In this document: positions 16,347-24,794 of the stretch, piece by piece
Numbering within the stretch: the stretch's first letter is position 1
Layout: every line of letters begins with the position of its first letter
Origin: S5-327 sp965116015
GTDB taxonomy: Bacteria; Chloroflexota; Dehalococcoidia; Lucifugimonadales; Australimonadaceae
Length of the DNA: 64,000 nucleotides
Reading direction: 5' to 3'
Assembly: GCA_965116015.1 (NCBI GenBank)
Contig: OZ220477.1
Location: 806,001 to 870,000, forward strand
The notes under the pieces: model-generated
Seen by the model: the letters and a program-made list of their open reading frames with translations, nothing else
Told to the model about the DNA's origin: nothing
The model's database searches: none
Translations under genes and position numbers: made by a program

Positions 16347-17250
16347 CCCAACACCCACCCAACCCCCAGCCCCACAAAGAACGCCCAACCCCACCAACCC
16401 AAGCCCCCCCACCGCCCAAACTACCCCCACTCCCCCCTAACCCAATCCCAACCATCACCCACAGCCGCCGACCCACAAGAACGCCCAACCCCGCCAACCC
16501 CAGCCGCCCCCCAAGAACGCACAGCGCCGCCAACCCCAGCCAGCCCCCGCCCAAATCGCCCCTCACTTCCCCTAACCCCAACCCAACCCCCCAGCCGCCC
16601 TCGCAGAAACCACCCTCGCTCCTCCTCACCCAGCCCCAGCCCCCCAGCCACCGCCCCCACAAGAACGCAGCCACCGCCCAAATCGCCCCCCACTCCCCCT
16701 AACCCAACACCCACCCAACCCCCAACCCCCAGCCCCACAAAGAACGCCCAACCCCACCAACCCCAGCCCCCCACCGCCCAAACTACCCCCACTCCCCCTA
16801 ACCCAATCCCAGCCAACCCCCCAGCCGCCGACCCCACAGGAACGCGCAGCGCCGCCAACCCCAACCCGCCCCCGCAGAAACCAACCCCCCAACCCATACC
16901 CAGCCAGCTCCCCAGCCGCCGACCCCACAGGAACGCGCAGCGCCGCCAACCACCAACCCGCCGCCGCAGAAACCAACCCCCCAACCCAACCCCCAATCCC
17001 CCCAGCCGCCGACCCCACAGAAACGCGCAGCGCCGCCAACCCCAGCCCGCCCCCGCAGAACCACCCCCACAACCCATACCCAGACAGCTCCCCAGCCGCC
17101 GACCCACAGGAACGCGCAACGCCGCCAACCCCAACCCGCCCCCGAAGAAACCGCCCCCACTTCCCCCAACCCAACCCCGGAGCCCCAGCCGCAGCACCCC
17201 CCAAGTAGAGAGCGCGCAACCCCAAGAGCGCCAAGCCCCCGCCAAACAAC
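16320..17250 (+). repeat. Complex repeat block including copies of the LLM gene 3' end
   Basis: The 935-bp spacer after the LLM gene is built of C-rich repeats. The gene end plus stop (CCCAAATCGCC...CACTTCCCCTAA) recurs near 16551 and 16677 and, more diverged, near 16413 and 16776, each time followed by related sequence (AAAGAACGCCCAACCCCACC). From about 16820 to 17130 a second unit, containing CAGCCGCCGACCCCACAG and GAACGCGCAGCGCCGCCAAC, repeats about every 90 bases. No credible gene lies inside, although a G/W-rich minus-strand frame stays open. Confidence 0.8.
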
Positions 17251-17281
17251 CCCGAAGCTCCCCAGCCCCGAAACAGGAAAC

Positions 17282-17746
17282 CTACTTGCTCAGACCCATC
17301 CTCACAACAACCTCAAACTCCGCCTCCGTCACCGGCGTTATCGACAACCGATTCCCCCGCCTCAGCACAACCATCTCCCCCAACTCCGGCTCCGACCGCA
17401 ACTCATCAGCCGACACAATACCGTTGAACCTCTCATCCGCCCTGATATCCACCATCCACCAGATTGGCTTATCCGGAGTACTCTTCGGATCAGGATGATC
17501 CGACCCCGGATCCCAAGCCGTGTGATCCGGATACCCCTCCCTCACAACCGTCGCCGTCCCCGCCACCCCGATCGGATTCGCGCTCGAATGCCAGAACAAC
17601 ACCCTATCCCCCGCCTTAATCGCATCCCGAAGCCAATTCCTCACCCGGAAATTCCGCACCCCGTCCCACTCGGCAACCCCATCCGCAACCAGATCATCAT
17701 AGGAGTACGTCCCCGGCTCCGACTTGAACAGCCAGTAACTCGTCAT
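17282..17746 (-). CDS. EVE domain protein (PUA-like, modified-base reader fold)
   Basis: A 154-residue protein beginning MTSYWLFKSEPGTYSYDDL, the signature start of EVE domains, followed by WDGVRNFRVRNWLRDAIKAGD and VLFWHSS, then IVSADELRSEPELGEMVVLRRGNRLSI near the end. EVE proteins share the PUA/YTH-like fold and bind modified bases in nucleic acids; several occur with modification-dependent nucleases, but many are stand-alone as here. The ATG at 17746 is fixed by homology; the longer frame upstream is spacer. It is convergent with the repeat block and divergent from the 18.2-kb cluster. Confidence 0.88.
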   Translation of the reverse strand: MTSYWLFKSEPGTYSYDDLVADGVAEWDGVRNFRVRNWLRDAIKAGDRVLFWHSSANPIGVAGTATVVREGYPDHTAWDPGSDHPDPKSTPDKPIWWMVDIRADERFNGIVSADELRSEPELGEMVVLRRGNRLSITPVTEAEFEVVVRMGLSK

Positions 17747-17990
17747 TGCCAGCCCTCCCGCAGAGTAGACCGCGAGTATAGCCCACCCCTCCCCGCGCTT
17801 GACATTCCCCCTCTCCATAGCCGCTAATGGAATACGGAACAGAGATTACCCAAATGGCCTCGAACACCCTGCGTCCCCCTCAGCCTCCCCCCTCAAACGG
17901 CGCCCCCTCTCGCCGGCGCCTCTCCCAAACCTCCGCCCAAAAGACGCCGCAACCTCCCCCGCTCGGCGCGAGCCAAACGCCATCCCCATC

Positions 17991-18146
17991 CCCAACCTCC
18001 AGCGAACGTACCCCCTCGCCCAACCACACGCCCCCCTCGCTCAACCCAAGAACGCCCGCAAACCCACCCCCAACCTCCAGCGAACGTACCCCCTCAGCCA
18101 ACCACACGCCCCCCTCGCTCAACCCAAGAACGCCCGCAAACCCCTC
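17991..18146. repeat. Two-copy 78-bp direct repeat
   Basis: A unit starting CCCAACCTCCAGCGAACGTA at 17991 repeats at 18069 with very few differences. The plus-strand frame stays open across both copies and would read Pro/Ser/Thr-rich. Because the style matches intergenic repeats elsewhere, I treat it as spacer upstream of the membrane-protein gene rather than as coding. The remaining spacer 17747-17990 is C-rich without a gene. Confidence 0.65.
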
Positions 18147-18207
18147 CTCCCCATCATCGCTCGCGCGAGCATTGCTCGGACTGCGCCCCCTGACCCCGAG
18201 CTCATGG

Positions 18208-18618
18208 ATGACCCCCCGCGCCAACCCCTCGCGCCCGCCTCGATGGCGTCTCCTCCTCTCCATCGCCCTCGTCTACGCCCTCCTCCTGCCCCTCTACGGC
18301 TCCCTGATCTCCCCCGCATTCATCGAACTCCTCCCCAACCACGCCCACATCCACCCCAGCGGCCACCTCGCCCCGCATCTCCACTCCTACGAAACCCCGC
18401 CCGGCGCCCCCGACGACAGCAGCGGCGTATTCGCCATCCCCCCTGACAACGACGGATCCTCTGCCGGAGGCCTCGCCGCAGCCGCCCTCGCAGCCCTCAT
18501 CCTCCTCGCAGCCCCCCCCCTCCTCCGACAAGTCCCCCCCCAGAGCCTCGCGCGGCTCGTCGCCGTAACCCTTCCCACAAGCCCTCCCCCTCCACGACTC
18601 GCCCCCCTCCTCAGCTGA
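18208..18618 (+). CDS. Small membrane protein with His-rich segment
   Basis: A 136-residue protein with two membrane helices (LLLSIALVYALLLPLYGSLI and GGLAAAALAALILLAAPPLL) separated by a loop rich in histidine (NHAHIHPSGHLAPHLHSYE), which could bind a metal such as copper. The frame is open back to 17827, so the protein could be 263 residues, but that extension runs through a DNA repeat and is low in complexity; the ATG at 18208 is preferred. It is the first gene of a four-gene cluster with a CopC/YtkA-like protein, a cupredoxin-like lipoprotein and a large membrane protein. Family not recognised. Confidence 0.5.
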   Translation: MTPRANPSRPPRWRLLLSIALVYALLLPLYGSLISPAFIELLPNHAHIHPSGHLAPHLHSYETPPGAPDDSSGVFAIPPDNDGSSAGGLAAAALAALILLAAPPLLRQVPPQSLARLVAVTLPTSPPPPRLAPLLS

Positions 18619-18639
18619 TTCCCTCCTCCAGGAGACGGG

Positions 18640-19194
18640 GTGAAGAAAAGAAATCTGCCCAGCTGGCGCATCGCGCCCGCTCGAGCAACCTTGCTCATAG
18701 CGCTCGTCCTGACCCTCAGCGTCGCCCCAGCGCACGCCCACGGACAACACGACCTCGAAGTCGAGCTCTTCCGCGGACCCTACGGCCCCTACGAGCTCTG
18801 GGTTACCGCCGTACCCCTCGTCGGATTCCTCGAAATCGCCGTCACCTTCCAACCAAACAACCCAGACGCAACGCTCGACTACAACCCAAGAGTCGTCGTA
18901 ACCGCCGAACGCAACGGCCAGCGCCTCGGCCCCGGAACCGCCGCTCGCGCCTTCCTCGTAACCGCAAACGACTACTCAATCACCTTCGCTCCCGCATCCG
19001 CCGGAGAATGGCGCGTCCAAATCAACATCGACTCCGAGCGCAGCCCCGCCTCCCTCACACTCCCGGTCGACGTCGTCGCCGGGCGGGGATTCCCGTGGAC
19101 AACCCTCCTCGCAGGGCTCGGCCTGCTCCTCCCCATCCTCTGGCTGCTGTGGGGAGCCATCCGCCGGGCTCGCTCAGAAAGGCCAACGCCATGA
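18640..19194 (+). CDS. Secreted CopC/YtkA-like protein with C-terminal membrane anchor
   Basis: A 184-residue protein started by GTG with AGGAGACGGGG before it. A signal peptide ends around AHAHGQ at residue 33; a beta-sandwich-like middle follows (YELWVTAVPLVGFLEIAVTF through SAGEWRVQINIDSE), and a C-terminal helix (WTTLLAGLGLLLPILWLLWGA) with a basic tail anchors it. The layout matches YtkA/CopC-like proteins found in copper-handling gene sets. The mature N-terminus HGQHD could bind Cu(II) through its first histidine after cleavage. Its stop overlaps the start of the next gene by 4 bases (ATGA). Confidence 0.65.
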   Translation: MKKRNLPSWRIAPARATLLIALVLTLSVAPAHAHGQHDLEVELFRGPYGPYELWVTAVPLVGFLEIAVTFQPNNPDATLDYNPRVVVTAERNGQRLGPGTAARAFLVTANDYSITFAPASAGEWRVQINIDSERSPASLTLPVDVVAGRGFPWTTLLAGLGLLLPILWLLWGAIRRARSERPTP

Positions 19195-19619
19195 CAACCA
19201 CCCAATCGGCTACCCCCGCCACCCCCAGCGCCCCCATCGCGCTCGCCATCGCCATCATCGCCGCCGCCCTCGCGCTTGCCGCATGCGGCGGCGCAGAGCC
19301 CCAGTTCCACATATTCAACCTCGCAACAACGCACGGCAAGCTCGCAAGCGGAAACGACGCCTTCGTCGTAAACCAGGGAGACGACGTCGCCTTCAACGTC
19401 TCCTCCGACTCCCCCGGAGTATTCCACATCCACGGCTACGACCTGCGCGCAAGGGTTGAAGCAGGCGGCAGCGGCCAGATCAAGTTCGATGCCGGCGCCA
19501 CCGGCAGATTCGAGATCGCCTTCCACCCCGCAGACGCCGCCCACCATATGACCGATATGGACGGGATGACAGGCGAACCAGACATCGTCATCGCATGGCT
19601 CGAAGTGCAGCCCGGATAG
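19191..19619 (+). CDS. Cupredoxin-like lipoprotein
   Basis: A 142-residue protein with a lipoprotein signal ending LALAAC at Cys32. The mature part reads like a cupredoxin (EfeO-type) domain: VVNQGDDVAFNVSSDSPGVFHIHGYDL, then GQIKFDAGATGRFEIAFH and HHMTDMDGMTGEPDIVIAWLEVQP. His and Met residues in these segments could bind copper, but the usual Cys ligand of type-1 sites is not seen, so a Cu(II)-binding or scaffold role is as likely as electron transfer. Translationally coupled to the CopC/YtkA-like gene. Confidence 0.65.
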   Translation: MTTTQSATPATPSAPIALAIAIIAAALALAACGGAEPQFHIFNLATTHGKLASGNDAFVVNQGDDVAFNVSSDSPGVFHIHGYDLRARVEAGGSGQIKFDAGATGRFEIAFHPADAAHHMTDMDGMTGEPDIVIAWLEVQPG

Positions 19620-19628
19620 CGAACCGCA

Positions 19629-21269
19629 ATGACCCGCTGGAAGACGCTCTCAGCTCTCGGACCTCTCCTGCTGGCGGCCGCGCCGCCCGCGGCTTACGCC
19701 CACGGGTTCGGCGAGCGCTACGACCTCCCTGTCCCCCTCACGCTCTACATCATCGGGGCAGGGAGCGCCGTCGCCCTGTCGTTCGTCGTCATCGCCCTCT
19801 TCGCCCGCGGCGTCCCCGCAAGCGACTACCCCCGCTTCAACCTCCTGCGCTGGCGTCTGGGACGAGCTCTCGCTGACTGGCGCCTCCTGTTCGTCGTCAA
19901 ACTCGCATCCGTCGTCGTCTTCATCACAGCCCTCGTCGCCGGCTTCGCCGGCAGCCAGGAGCCGAACAGCAACCTCGCCCCAACCCTCGTCTGGATCATC
20001 TTCTGGGTCGGCGTAGCCTACGTAAACGGCCTCATAGGAAACCTCTGGGCCCTCATCAACCCTTGGAAGATCCTCTTCGGTTGGGCGGAGACCATCTGGC
20101 GCAGCGGCACAGGACGCCCTCTCAGCCTCGGCGCCGAATACCCCCCGCAGCTAGGCGTCTGGCCTGCTGTCGCCCTCTTCGCCGTCTTCGCCTGGGCCGA
20201 AATCGCATGGCCAAACTCCGGCATCCCCTCAAGCATCGCCGCCCTCGCCCTCGCATACACCGGAGTGACCTTCGCCGGTATGTTCATCTACGGTCGCGAC
20301 ATCTGGCTAGAGCGCGGCGAAGCCCTCTCAGTCGCAATGGCCTTCTTCGCGCGGCTCGCCCCCACAGAAGTCCGCGCTCCCGCCCCAAACAAGGAAGCGC
20401 AGCCGGAAGAACAGACGCTCGCCCCCACAGAAGTCCGCGCTCCCGCCCCAAACAAGGAAGCGCAGCCGGAAGAACAGACGCTCGCCCCCACAGAAGTCCG
20501 CGCTCCCGCCCCAAACAAGGAAGCGCAGCCGGAAGAACAGACAGTGGACGACTACCCAGCGTTCGCCTCCGCTCCAGCCCACCGCCGGGAGTGGAACCTC
20601 CGCCCGTGGAGCGCCGGCCTCCTCGTCGGCGAGCCGCTCAGCCTCTCCGCCTCCGTATTCCTCATCCTTATGCTCTCGACCGTCTCATTCGACGGTTTCG
20701 CAGAAACCCCCATCTGGGCGGCGTTCCTCGCCGACTCCTACAGCGCATTCTCCTGGCTTGGCGTCCACGCCTTCACCGGCGTCAAGACATTCGGGCTGCT
20801 GCTAACCCCGGCGGTTCTGCTCGCCGCCTTCGCCCTCGCCGCGCTAGCGATGCGCCGCCTCGGAGAATCAGAAGAGCCCATCGCCCGCGTCATCGGCAGA
20901 TTCGCCGTCTCGCTGACTCCCATCGCCCTGGCGTACCACATCGCCCACTTCCTCAGCTTCCTCCTCATCCAGGGACAGCGCATCATCCCGCTCGCCTCAG
21001 ACCCCTTCGGACGCGGATGGAACCTCTTCGGCACAGCCGGCTACGAAGTCGCCATCGATGTCGTGAACGCCCGCTTCGCATGGATCGCCGGGGTAGCGGC
21101 GATCGTCGTCGGACACGTCGCAGCGGTATACGCCGCCCACATCATCGCGGGCCGCGCATTCTCCTCCCCCTCCCTCGCCCTGCGGTCGCAGCTCCCAATG
21201 ATGGCCCTGATGACCGGTTACACAATGCTCAGCCTCTGGATCGTCGCGCAACCGATCGTCGCGCACTAA
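19629..21269 (+). CDS. Large membrane protein of the family annotated 'fenitrothion hydrolase'
   Basis: A 546-residue protein with about twelve membrane helices and an N-terminal signal-like segment ending AYAHGFGERYDLPVPL, a start I associate with the family often annotated as fenitrothion hydrolase (FedB-like) in Actinobacteria and Chloroflexota. Conserved-looking segments are NGLIGNLWALINPWKILFGW and ALAYHIAHFLSFLLIQGQ. Enzymatic hydrolysis has not been shown for most members; in this cluster with CopC-like and cupredoxin-like proteins, metal or respiratory membrane handling is equally plausible. The loop after helix six holds three identical 21-residue repeats. Confident that it is a real gene, low confidence in function. 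Confidence 0.75.
   Translation: MTRWKTLSALGPLLLAAAPPAAYAHGFGERYDLPVPLTLYIIGAGSAVALSFVVIALFARGVPASDYPRFNLLRWRLGRALADWRLLFVVKLASVVVFITALVAGFAGSQEPNSNLAPTLVWIIFWVGVAYVNGLIGNLWALINPWKILFGWAETIWRSGTGRPLSLGAEYPPQLGVWPAVALFAVFAWAEIAWPNSGIPSSIAALALAYTGVTFAGMFIYGRDIWLERGEALSVAMAFFARLAPTEVRAPAPNKEAQPEEQTLAPTEVRAPAPNKEAQPEEQTLAPTEVRAPAPNKEAQPEEQTVDDYPAFASAPAHRREWNLRPWSAGLLVGEPLSLSASVFLILMLSTVSFDGFAETPIWAAFLADSYSAFSWLGVHAFTGVKTFGLLLTPAVLLAAFALAALAMRRLGESEEPIARVIGRFAVSLTPIALAYHIAHFLSFLLIQGQRIIPLASDPFGRGWNLFGTAGYEVAIDVVNARFAWIAGVAAIVVGHVAAVYAAHIIAGRAFSSPSLALRSQLPMMALMTGYTMLSLWIVAQPIVAH
20355..20543 (+). repeat. Three identical 63-bp repeats inside a membrane-protein gene
   Basis: The unit (CTCGCCCCCACAGAAGTCCG...) occurs at 20355, 20418 and 20481 with no difference seen. 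In frame it encodes three copies of a 21-residue segment, LAPTEVRAPAPNKEAQPEEQ plus Thr. It lies in a polar loop between predicted helices. Confidence 0.9.
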
Positions 21270-21286
21270 ACCAACAGGCCTCGAGC

Positions 21287-21964
21287 CTAGTACTTGGAGA
21301 TGAGATTAGGAACCATCTTGCCCGTCGCCAGATAAACCACCTGCTCGGCGATATTCGTCGCCCTGTCTGCGATCCGCTCAAGGTCATGCGCGGCCCAAAG
21401 CAAATAAGTGGCGCGCTCAATCACCGTGGGATCCTTCAGCATCAGCAGCAGCAGCTCGTGATACACCTGATCGTAGAGCCGGTCGACTTCGTCATCGTCG
21501 GAAAGCACCCGATGCGCGAGCTCCACATCCCGCTTCACCAAAGCGTCAAGCGCGGAGCGAAGCATCGCCGACGACTTCTCAGCCATCCGCGGAATGTCGA
21601 CCAGCGGCTTCACCGGAGGCTGATCCCCCATCATCAAGCTGATCTTGCTGATCCCCTCCGCATAGTCGCCGATGCGCTCAAGCTCCATCGAGATATGCAG
21701 CGTGGTGATCAGCGTCCGCAGGTCGAAAGCCACCGGCTGCTGGCTGGCGATCAGGTCAACGACGCGCTCCTCCAACTCCGCCCGTCGAGCGTCGATAGCG
21801 TCGTCGTCGCGGATCACCTGCCGCGACGTCTCGAGGTCGCGATCCTTCAACGAAGCGACCGCCCCCGCGATTGCCTTCTCGACCATACTCCCCAGGCTAA
21901 GCAAGCCATCTTGCAGCTCCTTCAAAGCCTGATCGAATTGAGCTCGTGGCCGCGCGTTGTACAT
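21287..21964 (-). CDS. phoU: Phosphate signalling regulator PhoU
   Basis: A 225-residue all-helical protein of two PhoU repeats, each with the E/D-rich metal-binding pattern (LERIGDYAEGISKI near residue 95-108 and LERIADRATNIAEQVVYL near 195-212). PhoU links the Pst phosphate transporter to the PhoR/PhoB two-component system and restrains uptake when phosphate is plentiful. It is the last gene of pstSCAB-phoU, 12 bases after pstB, and its length is normal. The usual partner response regulator is truncated in this window (see 25873). Confidence 0.95.
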   Translation of the reverse strand: MYNARPRAQFDQALKELQDGLLSLGSMVEKAIAGAVASLKDRDLETSRQVIRDDDAIDARRAELEERVVDLIASQQPVAFDLRTLITTLHISMELERIGDYAEGISKISLMMGDQPPVKPLVDIPRMAEKSSAMLRSALDALVKRDVELAHRVLSDDDEVDRLYDQVYHELLLLMLKDPTVIERATYLLWAAHDLERIADRATNIAEQVVYLATGKMVPNLISKY

Positions 21965-21976
21965 CGCTCCCTCCCT

Positions 21977-22768
21977 CTAGCCAAACCGCCCTGTAATGTA
22001 GCCCTCAGTGCGTTCGTCCTGGGGATTCGTGAAAATCTGATTAGTCTCTCCGACCTCCACAAGATACCCCGCCCGATCCTCCCCCATCGTCATAAAGGCC
22101 GTCCAGTCCGACGCCCGCGCCGCCTGCTGCATATTGTGAGTAACAACAATAATCGTGTACTCCCGCTTCAGATCCCGCATAAGATCCTCGATCGCAAGCG
22201 TCGAGATGGGATCAAGCGCCGATGCCGGCTCGTCCATCAGTATGATGTCCGGCTGCACCGCGACCGCGCGCGCTATGCACAGCCTCTGCTGCTGCCCGCC
22301 CGAGAGCGCCAATCCGCTCGTCTTCAGCCTGTCCTTCACTTCGTCCCAGAGCGCCGCTCTGCGAAGCGACGATTCTATAGCCTCATCCATATTCCCGCGA
22401 AACCCGTTGATGCGGAGGCCAAACGCCACGTTGTCGTAGATCGACTTGGGGAACGGGTTCGGCTTCTGGAACACCATGCCCACGCGCAGCCGGATCTCCG
22501 TGGGATCGACCCCCGGGGCGTAGATGTCCTCCCCATTGAAGAGCACTTGCCCCTCGACGCGAGCCCCGGGCACGAGGTCGTTCATCCGGTTGAAGCAGCG
22601 CAGCAGCGTGCTCTTCCCCGACCCCGACGGCCCGATAAGGGCAGTTACAGCATTCCGCCGCACTTCAAGGTTGATGTCGCGCAGCGCCCTGAACGACCCA
22701 TAGTACATATCAAGGGTCGAAACGCTCAGCGTCGTGTCCGTAGCGTTAGCCGCAGGCGCGCTCGTCAT
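21977..22768 (-). CDS. pstB: Phosphate ABC transporter ATP-binding protein PstB
   Basis: A 263-residue ABC ATPase with Walker A GPSGSGKST, Q-loop MVFQKPNPFPKSIYDNVAFGLR, signature LSGGQQQRLCIARA and Walker B ILMDEPASALDP. PYDNV/ARVEG-type features and the FNRMNDL segment are characteristic of PstB. It powers high-affinity phosphate import through PstA/PstC. Its ATG overlaps the pstA stop by 4 bases, so translation is coupled. Length normal, all motifs intact. Confidence 0.97.
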   Translation of the reverse strand: MTSAPAANATDTTLSVSTLDMYYGSFRALRDINLEVRRNAVTALIGPSGSGKSTLLRCFNRMNDLVPGARVEGQVLFNGEDIYAPGVDPTEIRLRVGMVFQKPNPFPKSIYDNVAFGLRINGFRGNMDEAIESSLRRAALWDEVKDRLKTSGLALSGGQQQRLCIARAVAVQPDIILMDEPASALDPISTLAIEDLMRDLKREYTIIVVTHNMQQAARASDWTAFMTMGEDRAGYLVEVGETNQIFTNPQDERTEGYITGRFG

Positions 22769-23655
22769 TCCTCAGACCTCCTCTGCGTACGGTTGCGAAT
22801 GTAGATCGCCACCGCGTTCATCGAAAGCAGAACTCCCAGCAAGATGATGATCCCAGCCGCCGCGATCCCCCTGAACCCTGCCTGAGGCTGGCTCACCCAG
22901 TTGTATATCTGAATCGGCATCACTGAAAACTCGTCGAACGGGCTGGTCGGAATGAACGTAAGGAAAACCAAAGCGCTGATCGCCACCATGGGCGCAGCCT
23001 CTCCGATCGCCCGCGACATCGCCAGAATCGTGCCCGTCATAATCCCGGGGGTCGCTTGAGGCAGCACTACATCCCGCACCGTCTGGAACTTCGTAGCCCC
23101 CAAGCCGTACGAGGCCTCCCGGTACGTCCAAGGAACAGCGCGGATCGCCTCCCGGGAGGCAATGATGACGATAGGCATCACAAGGAGAGACATCGTGAGC
23201 GCCCCAGCTATGACCGTGCGCCCCATCGAGAGAATCTGAACGAATACGGCAAGCCCCAGCAGCCCGTAAACAATAGACGGCACTCCTGCCAGATTCGACA
23301 CATTCACCTCGATAATGCGCGTCAACCAGTTCTTCGGCGCGTACTCCTCGAGGTAAATGGCGGCGCCTACGCCCACGGGCACAGTGAACAGGAACGTGAG
23401 CGCCATAATCCAGATAGTGCCGAAGATGGCGGACCTCATCCCCGCCTGCTCGGGGAATCGGGAAGGGTAGTCGGTAATGAAATGAAGGCTCAGCCAGGGC
23501 GCGCCCTCCCACAGCACCCGGATCAGCAGCGACGCCAGCCCCGCAAGGCCCAGGAAGATAGCCGCCAGGAAAAAGACGTAGGCGATCGCGCCGATCCGCT
23601 TCCGCCTCCCCAAGCGAGGGTTCAGCTGTTTGGCGAGGTTGGTCATTGAGGCCAT
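22765..23655 (-). CDS. pstA: Phosphate ABC transporter permease PstA
   Basis: A 296-residue inner-membrane permease with six helices and the binding-protein-dependent transport loop (EASYGLGATKFQTVRDVVLPQATPGIM is the EAA-type region). The early TDYPSRFPEQAGMRSAIFGTIW segment is typical of PstA. It forms the channel with PstC. It starts 5 bases after the pstC stop and ends in a 4-base overlap with pstB. A second ATG three codons in (MTNLAKQ) is an alternative start. Confidence 0.95.
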   Translation of the reverse strand: MASMTNLAKQLNPRLGRRKRIGAIAYVFFLAAIFLGLAGLASLLIRVLWEGAPWLSLHFITDYPSRFPEQAGMRSAIFGTIWIMALTFLFTVPVGVGAAIYLEEYAPKNWLTRIIEVNVSNLAGVPSIVYGLLGLAVFVQILSMGRTVIAGALTMSLLVMPIVIIASREAIRAVPWTYREASYGLGATKFQTVRDVVLPQATPGIMTGTILAMSRAIGEAAPMVAISALVFLTFIPTSPFDEFSVMPIQIYNWVSQPQAGFRGIAAAGIIILLGVLLSMNAVAIYIRNRTQRRSEE

Positions 23656-23660
23656 CTCTA

Positions 23661-24641
23661 CTAGTACTCCTCACGAAAGCGCCGAACAAGGAAATGCCCG
23701 AGCACATTCATCCCCAGCGTGAATACGAACAAGAGCAGCCCAACCGCGAAGATGGTGTTGTACTCCAGCGAGCCATGCGGCGTCTCGCCAAGAGAGAGCT
23801 GCACGATAAAGGCTGTCATCGCCTGAATGCTCTCGATCGGATTGAAAGTCAGCCGCGGAGTGGCCCCTGCGGCAAGCGTCACCAGCATCGTCTCCCCGAT
23901 AGCGCGCGAGAACGCCAGGATGAACGAGGCGATGATGCCTGAGAACGCCGCCGGAACCACGACCCGCAGAGACACTTCGAGCCGCGTGCCTCCTAGCGCG
24001 TACGCCGCATTGCGGAGCGAGCGGGGCACGGCCACCATCGCATCCTCGCTGAGCGACGAGACCATAGGGATAATCATCAAACCCATCACGAGCCCAGCGC
24101 TGAGCGCGTTGAACACAAGCAGGTCCTCCTGAAAGGGACGCAGGGGAATCCGCTGCAACTGCGGCGTAACGAAGGTGAGAGCAAAATAGCCGTACACCAC
24201 TGTAGGTATGCCGGCAAGCACCTCGAGAATCGGCTTAATCGTGCGACGCACCCTGTCGGGCGCGTATTCCGAGAGGTAGACGGCGATAGCCAGCCCGGCC
24301 GGAACAGCCAGGGCGGCGGCAATCGTTGCAACGAGCAGGGTGCCGCTCACAAGCGGAAGAACCCCGTAGTGGCGGTTGCCCTCCGCATCCTTGAGAAGCG
24401 GCGACCATGTAGTTCCAAACAGGAAGTCCCACAACGGAATCTCGCGGAAGAAGCCGAGCGCCTGGCTGAACAAGCTCGCCACAATGCCGAACGTCGTGAT
24501 AATCGACATAACGGCGCAGGCGAAGAAAAGCGCGTGCACAATGCGCCCCGGAAGGGCGGAGCGCCTGCGGTTCAGCTGCACGGCTTGTCCGCGCCGACGT
24601 GCCTGATATGCGAAGCCATCTCGTGCGGTAGTGTCCATCAC
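23661..24641 (-). CDS. pstC: Phosphate ABC transporter permease PstC
   Basis: A 326-residue permease with a basic cytoplasmic start, six helices and the EAA-type loop (NAAYALGGTRLEVSLRVVVPAAFSGI). GTTWSPL and HYGVLPLVSGTLLVA are PstC marks. It pairs with PstA. Transcription comes from pstS, past a strong hairpin in the 150-base gap between the two genes. Length is slightly long at the N-terminus but normal otherwise. Confidence 0.95.
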   Translation of the reverse strand: MMDTTARDGFAYQARRRGQAVQLNRRRSALPGRIVHALFFACAVMSIITTFGIVASLFSQALGFFREIPLWDFLFGTTWSPLLKDAEGNRHYGVLPLVSGTLLVATIAAALAVPAGLAIAVYLSEYAPDRVRRTIKPILEVLAGIPTVVYGYFALTFVTPQLQRIPLRPFQEDLLVFNALSAGLVMGLMIIPMVSSLSEDAMVAVPRSLRNAAYALGGTRLEVSLRVVVPAAFSGIIASFILAFSRAIGETMLVTLAAGATPRLTFNPIESIQAMTAFIVQLSLGETPHGSLEYNTIFAVGLLLFVFTLGMNVLGHFLVRRFREEY

Positions 24642-24721
24642 CAGTTCCCCGCTCGTCTAGTAGGCCGCCGGCCTCTCCCTCTGCGCAGCAGCCTGGCTCG
24701 TCTTAGGGAAGAAGGGAGAAA

Positions 24722-24772
24722 GGGGGCTGTGGCCAGCCGGGCGGACCCGGTGGGAGGAAGACCACAGCCCCC
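24722..24772 (-). terminator. Intra-operon hairpin between pstS and pstC
   Basis: An 11-bp perfect stem (GGGGGCTGTGG at 24722-24732 with its complement at 24762-24772) with a 29-base loop, followed on the minus strand by CTTTCTCCC. The U tract is weak, so it probably attenuates transcription or protects the pstS 3' end, keeping the binding protein in excess over the permeases as in other pst operons. Confidence 0.6.
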
Positions 24773-24794
24773 CAGGAAACAGCTCCGCCAGAAG

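Noticed and set aside
16421..17245. Long Gly/Trp-rich minus-strand frames in the repeat block
   Set aside because: They follow from C-rich tandem repeats; no ribosome site and no family resemblance.
17827..18207. N-terminal 127-residue extension of the membrane protein at 18208
   Set aside because: It is read through a 78-bp intergenic-style repeat and is low in complexity; kept only as a possibility.
20063..22804. A 913-residue plus-strand open frame
   Set aside because: It crosses the membrane-protein gene out of frame and runs antisense through phoU and pstB; no motif and Arg-rich composition.
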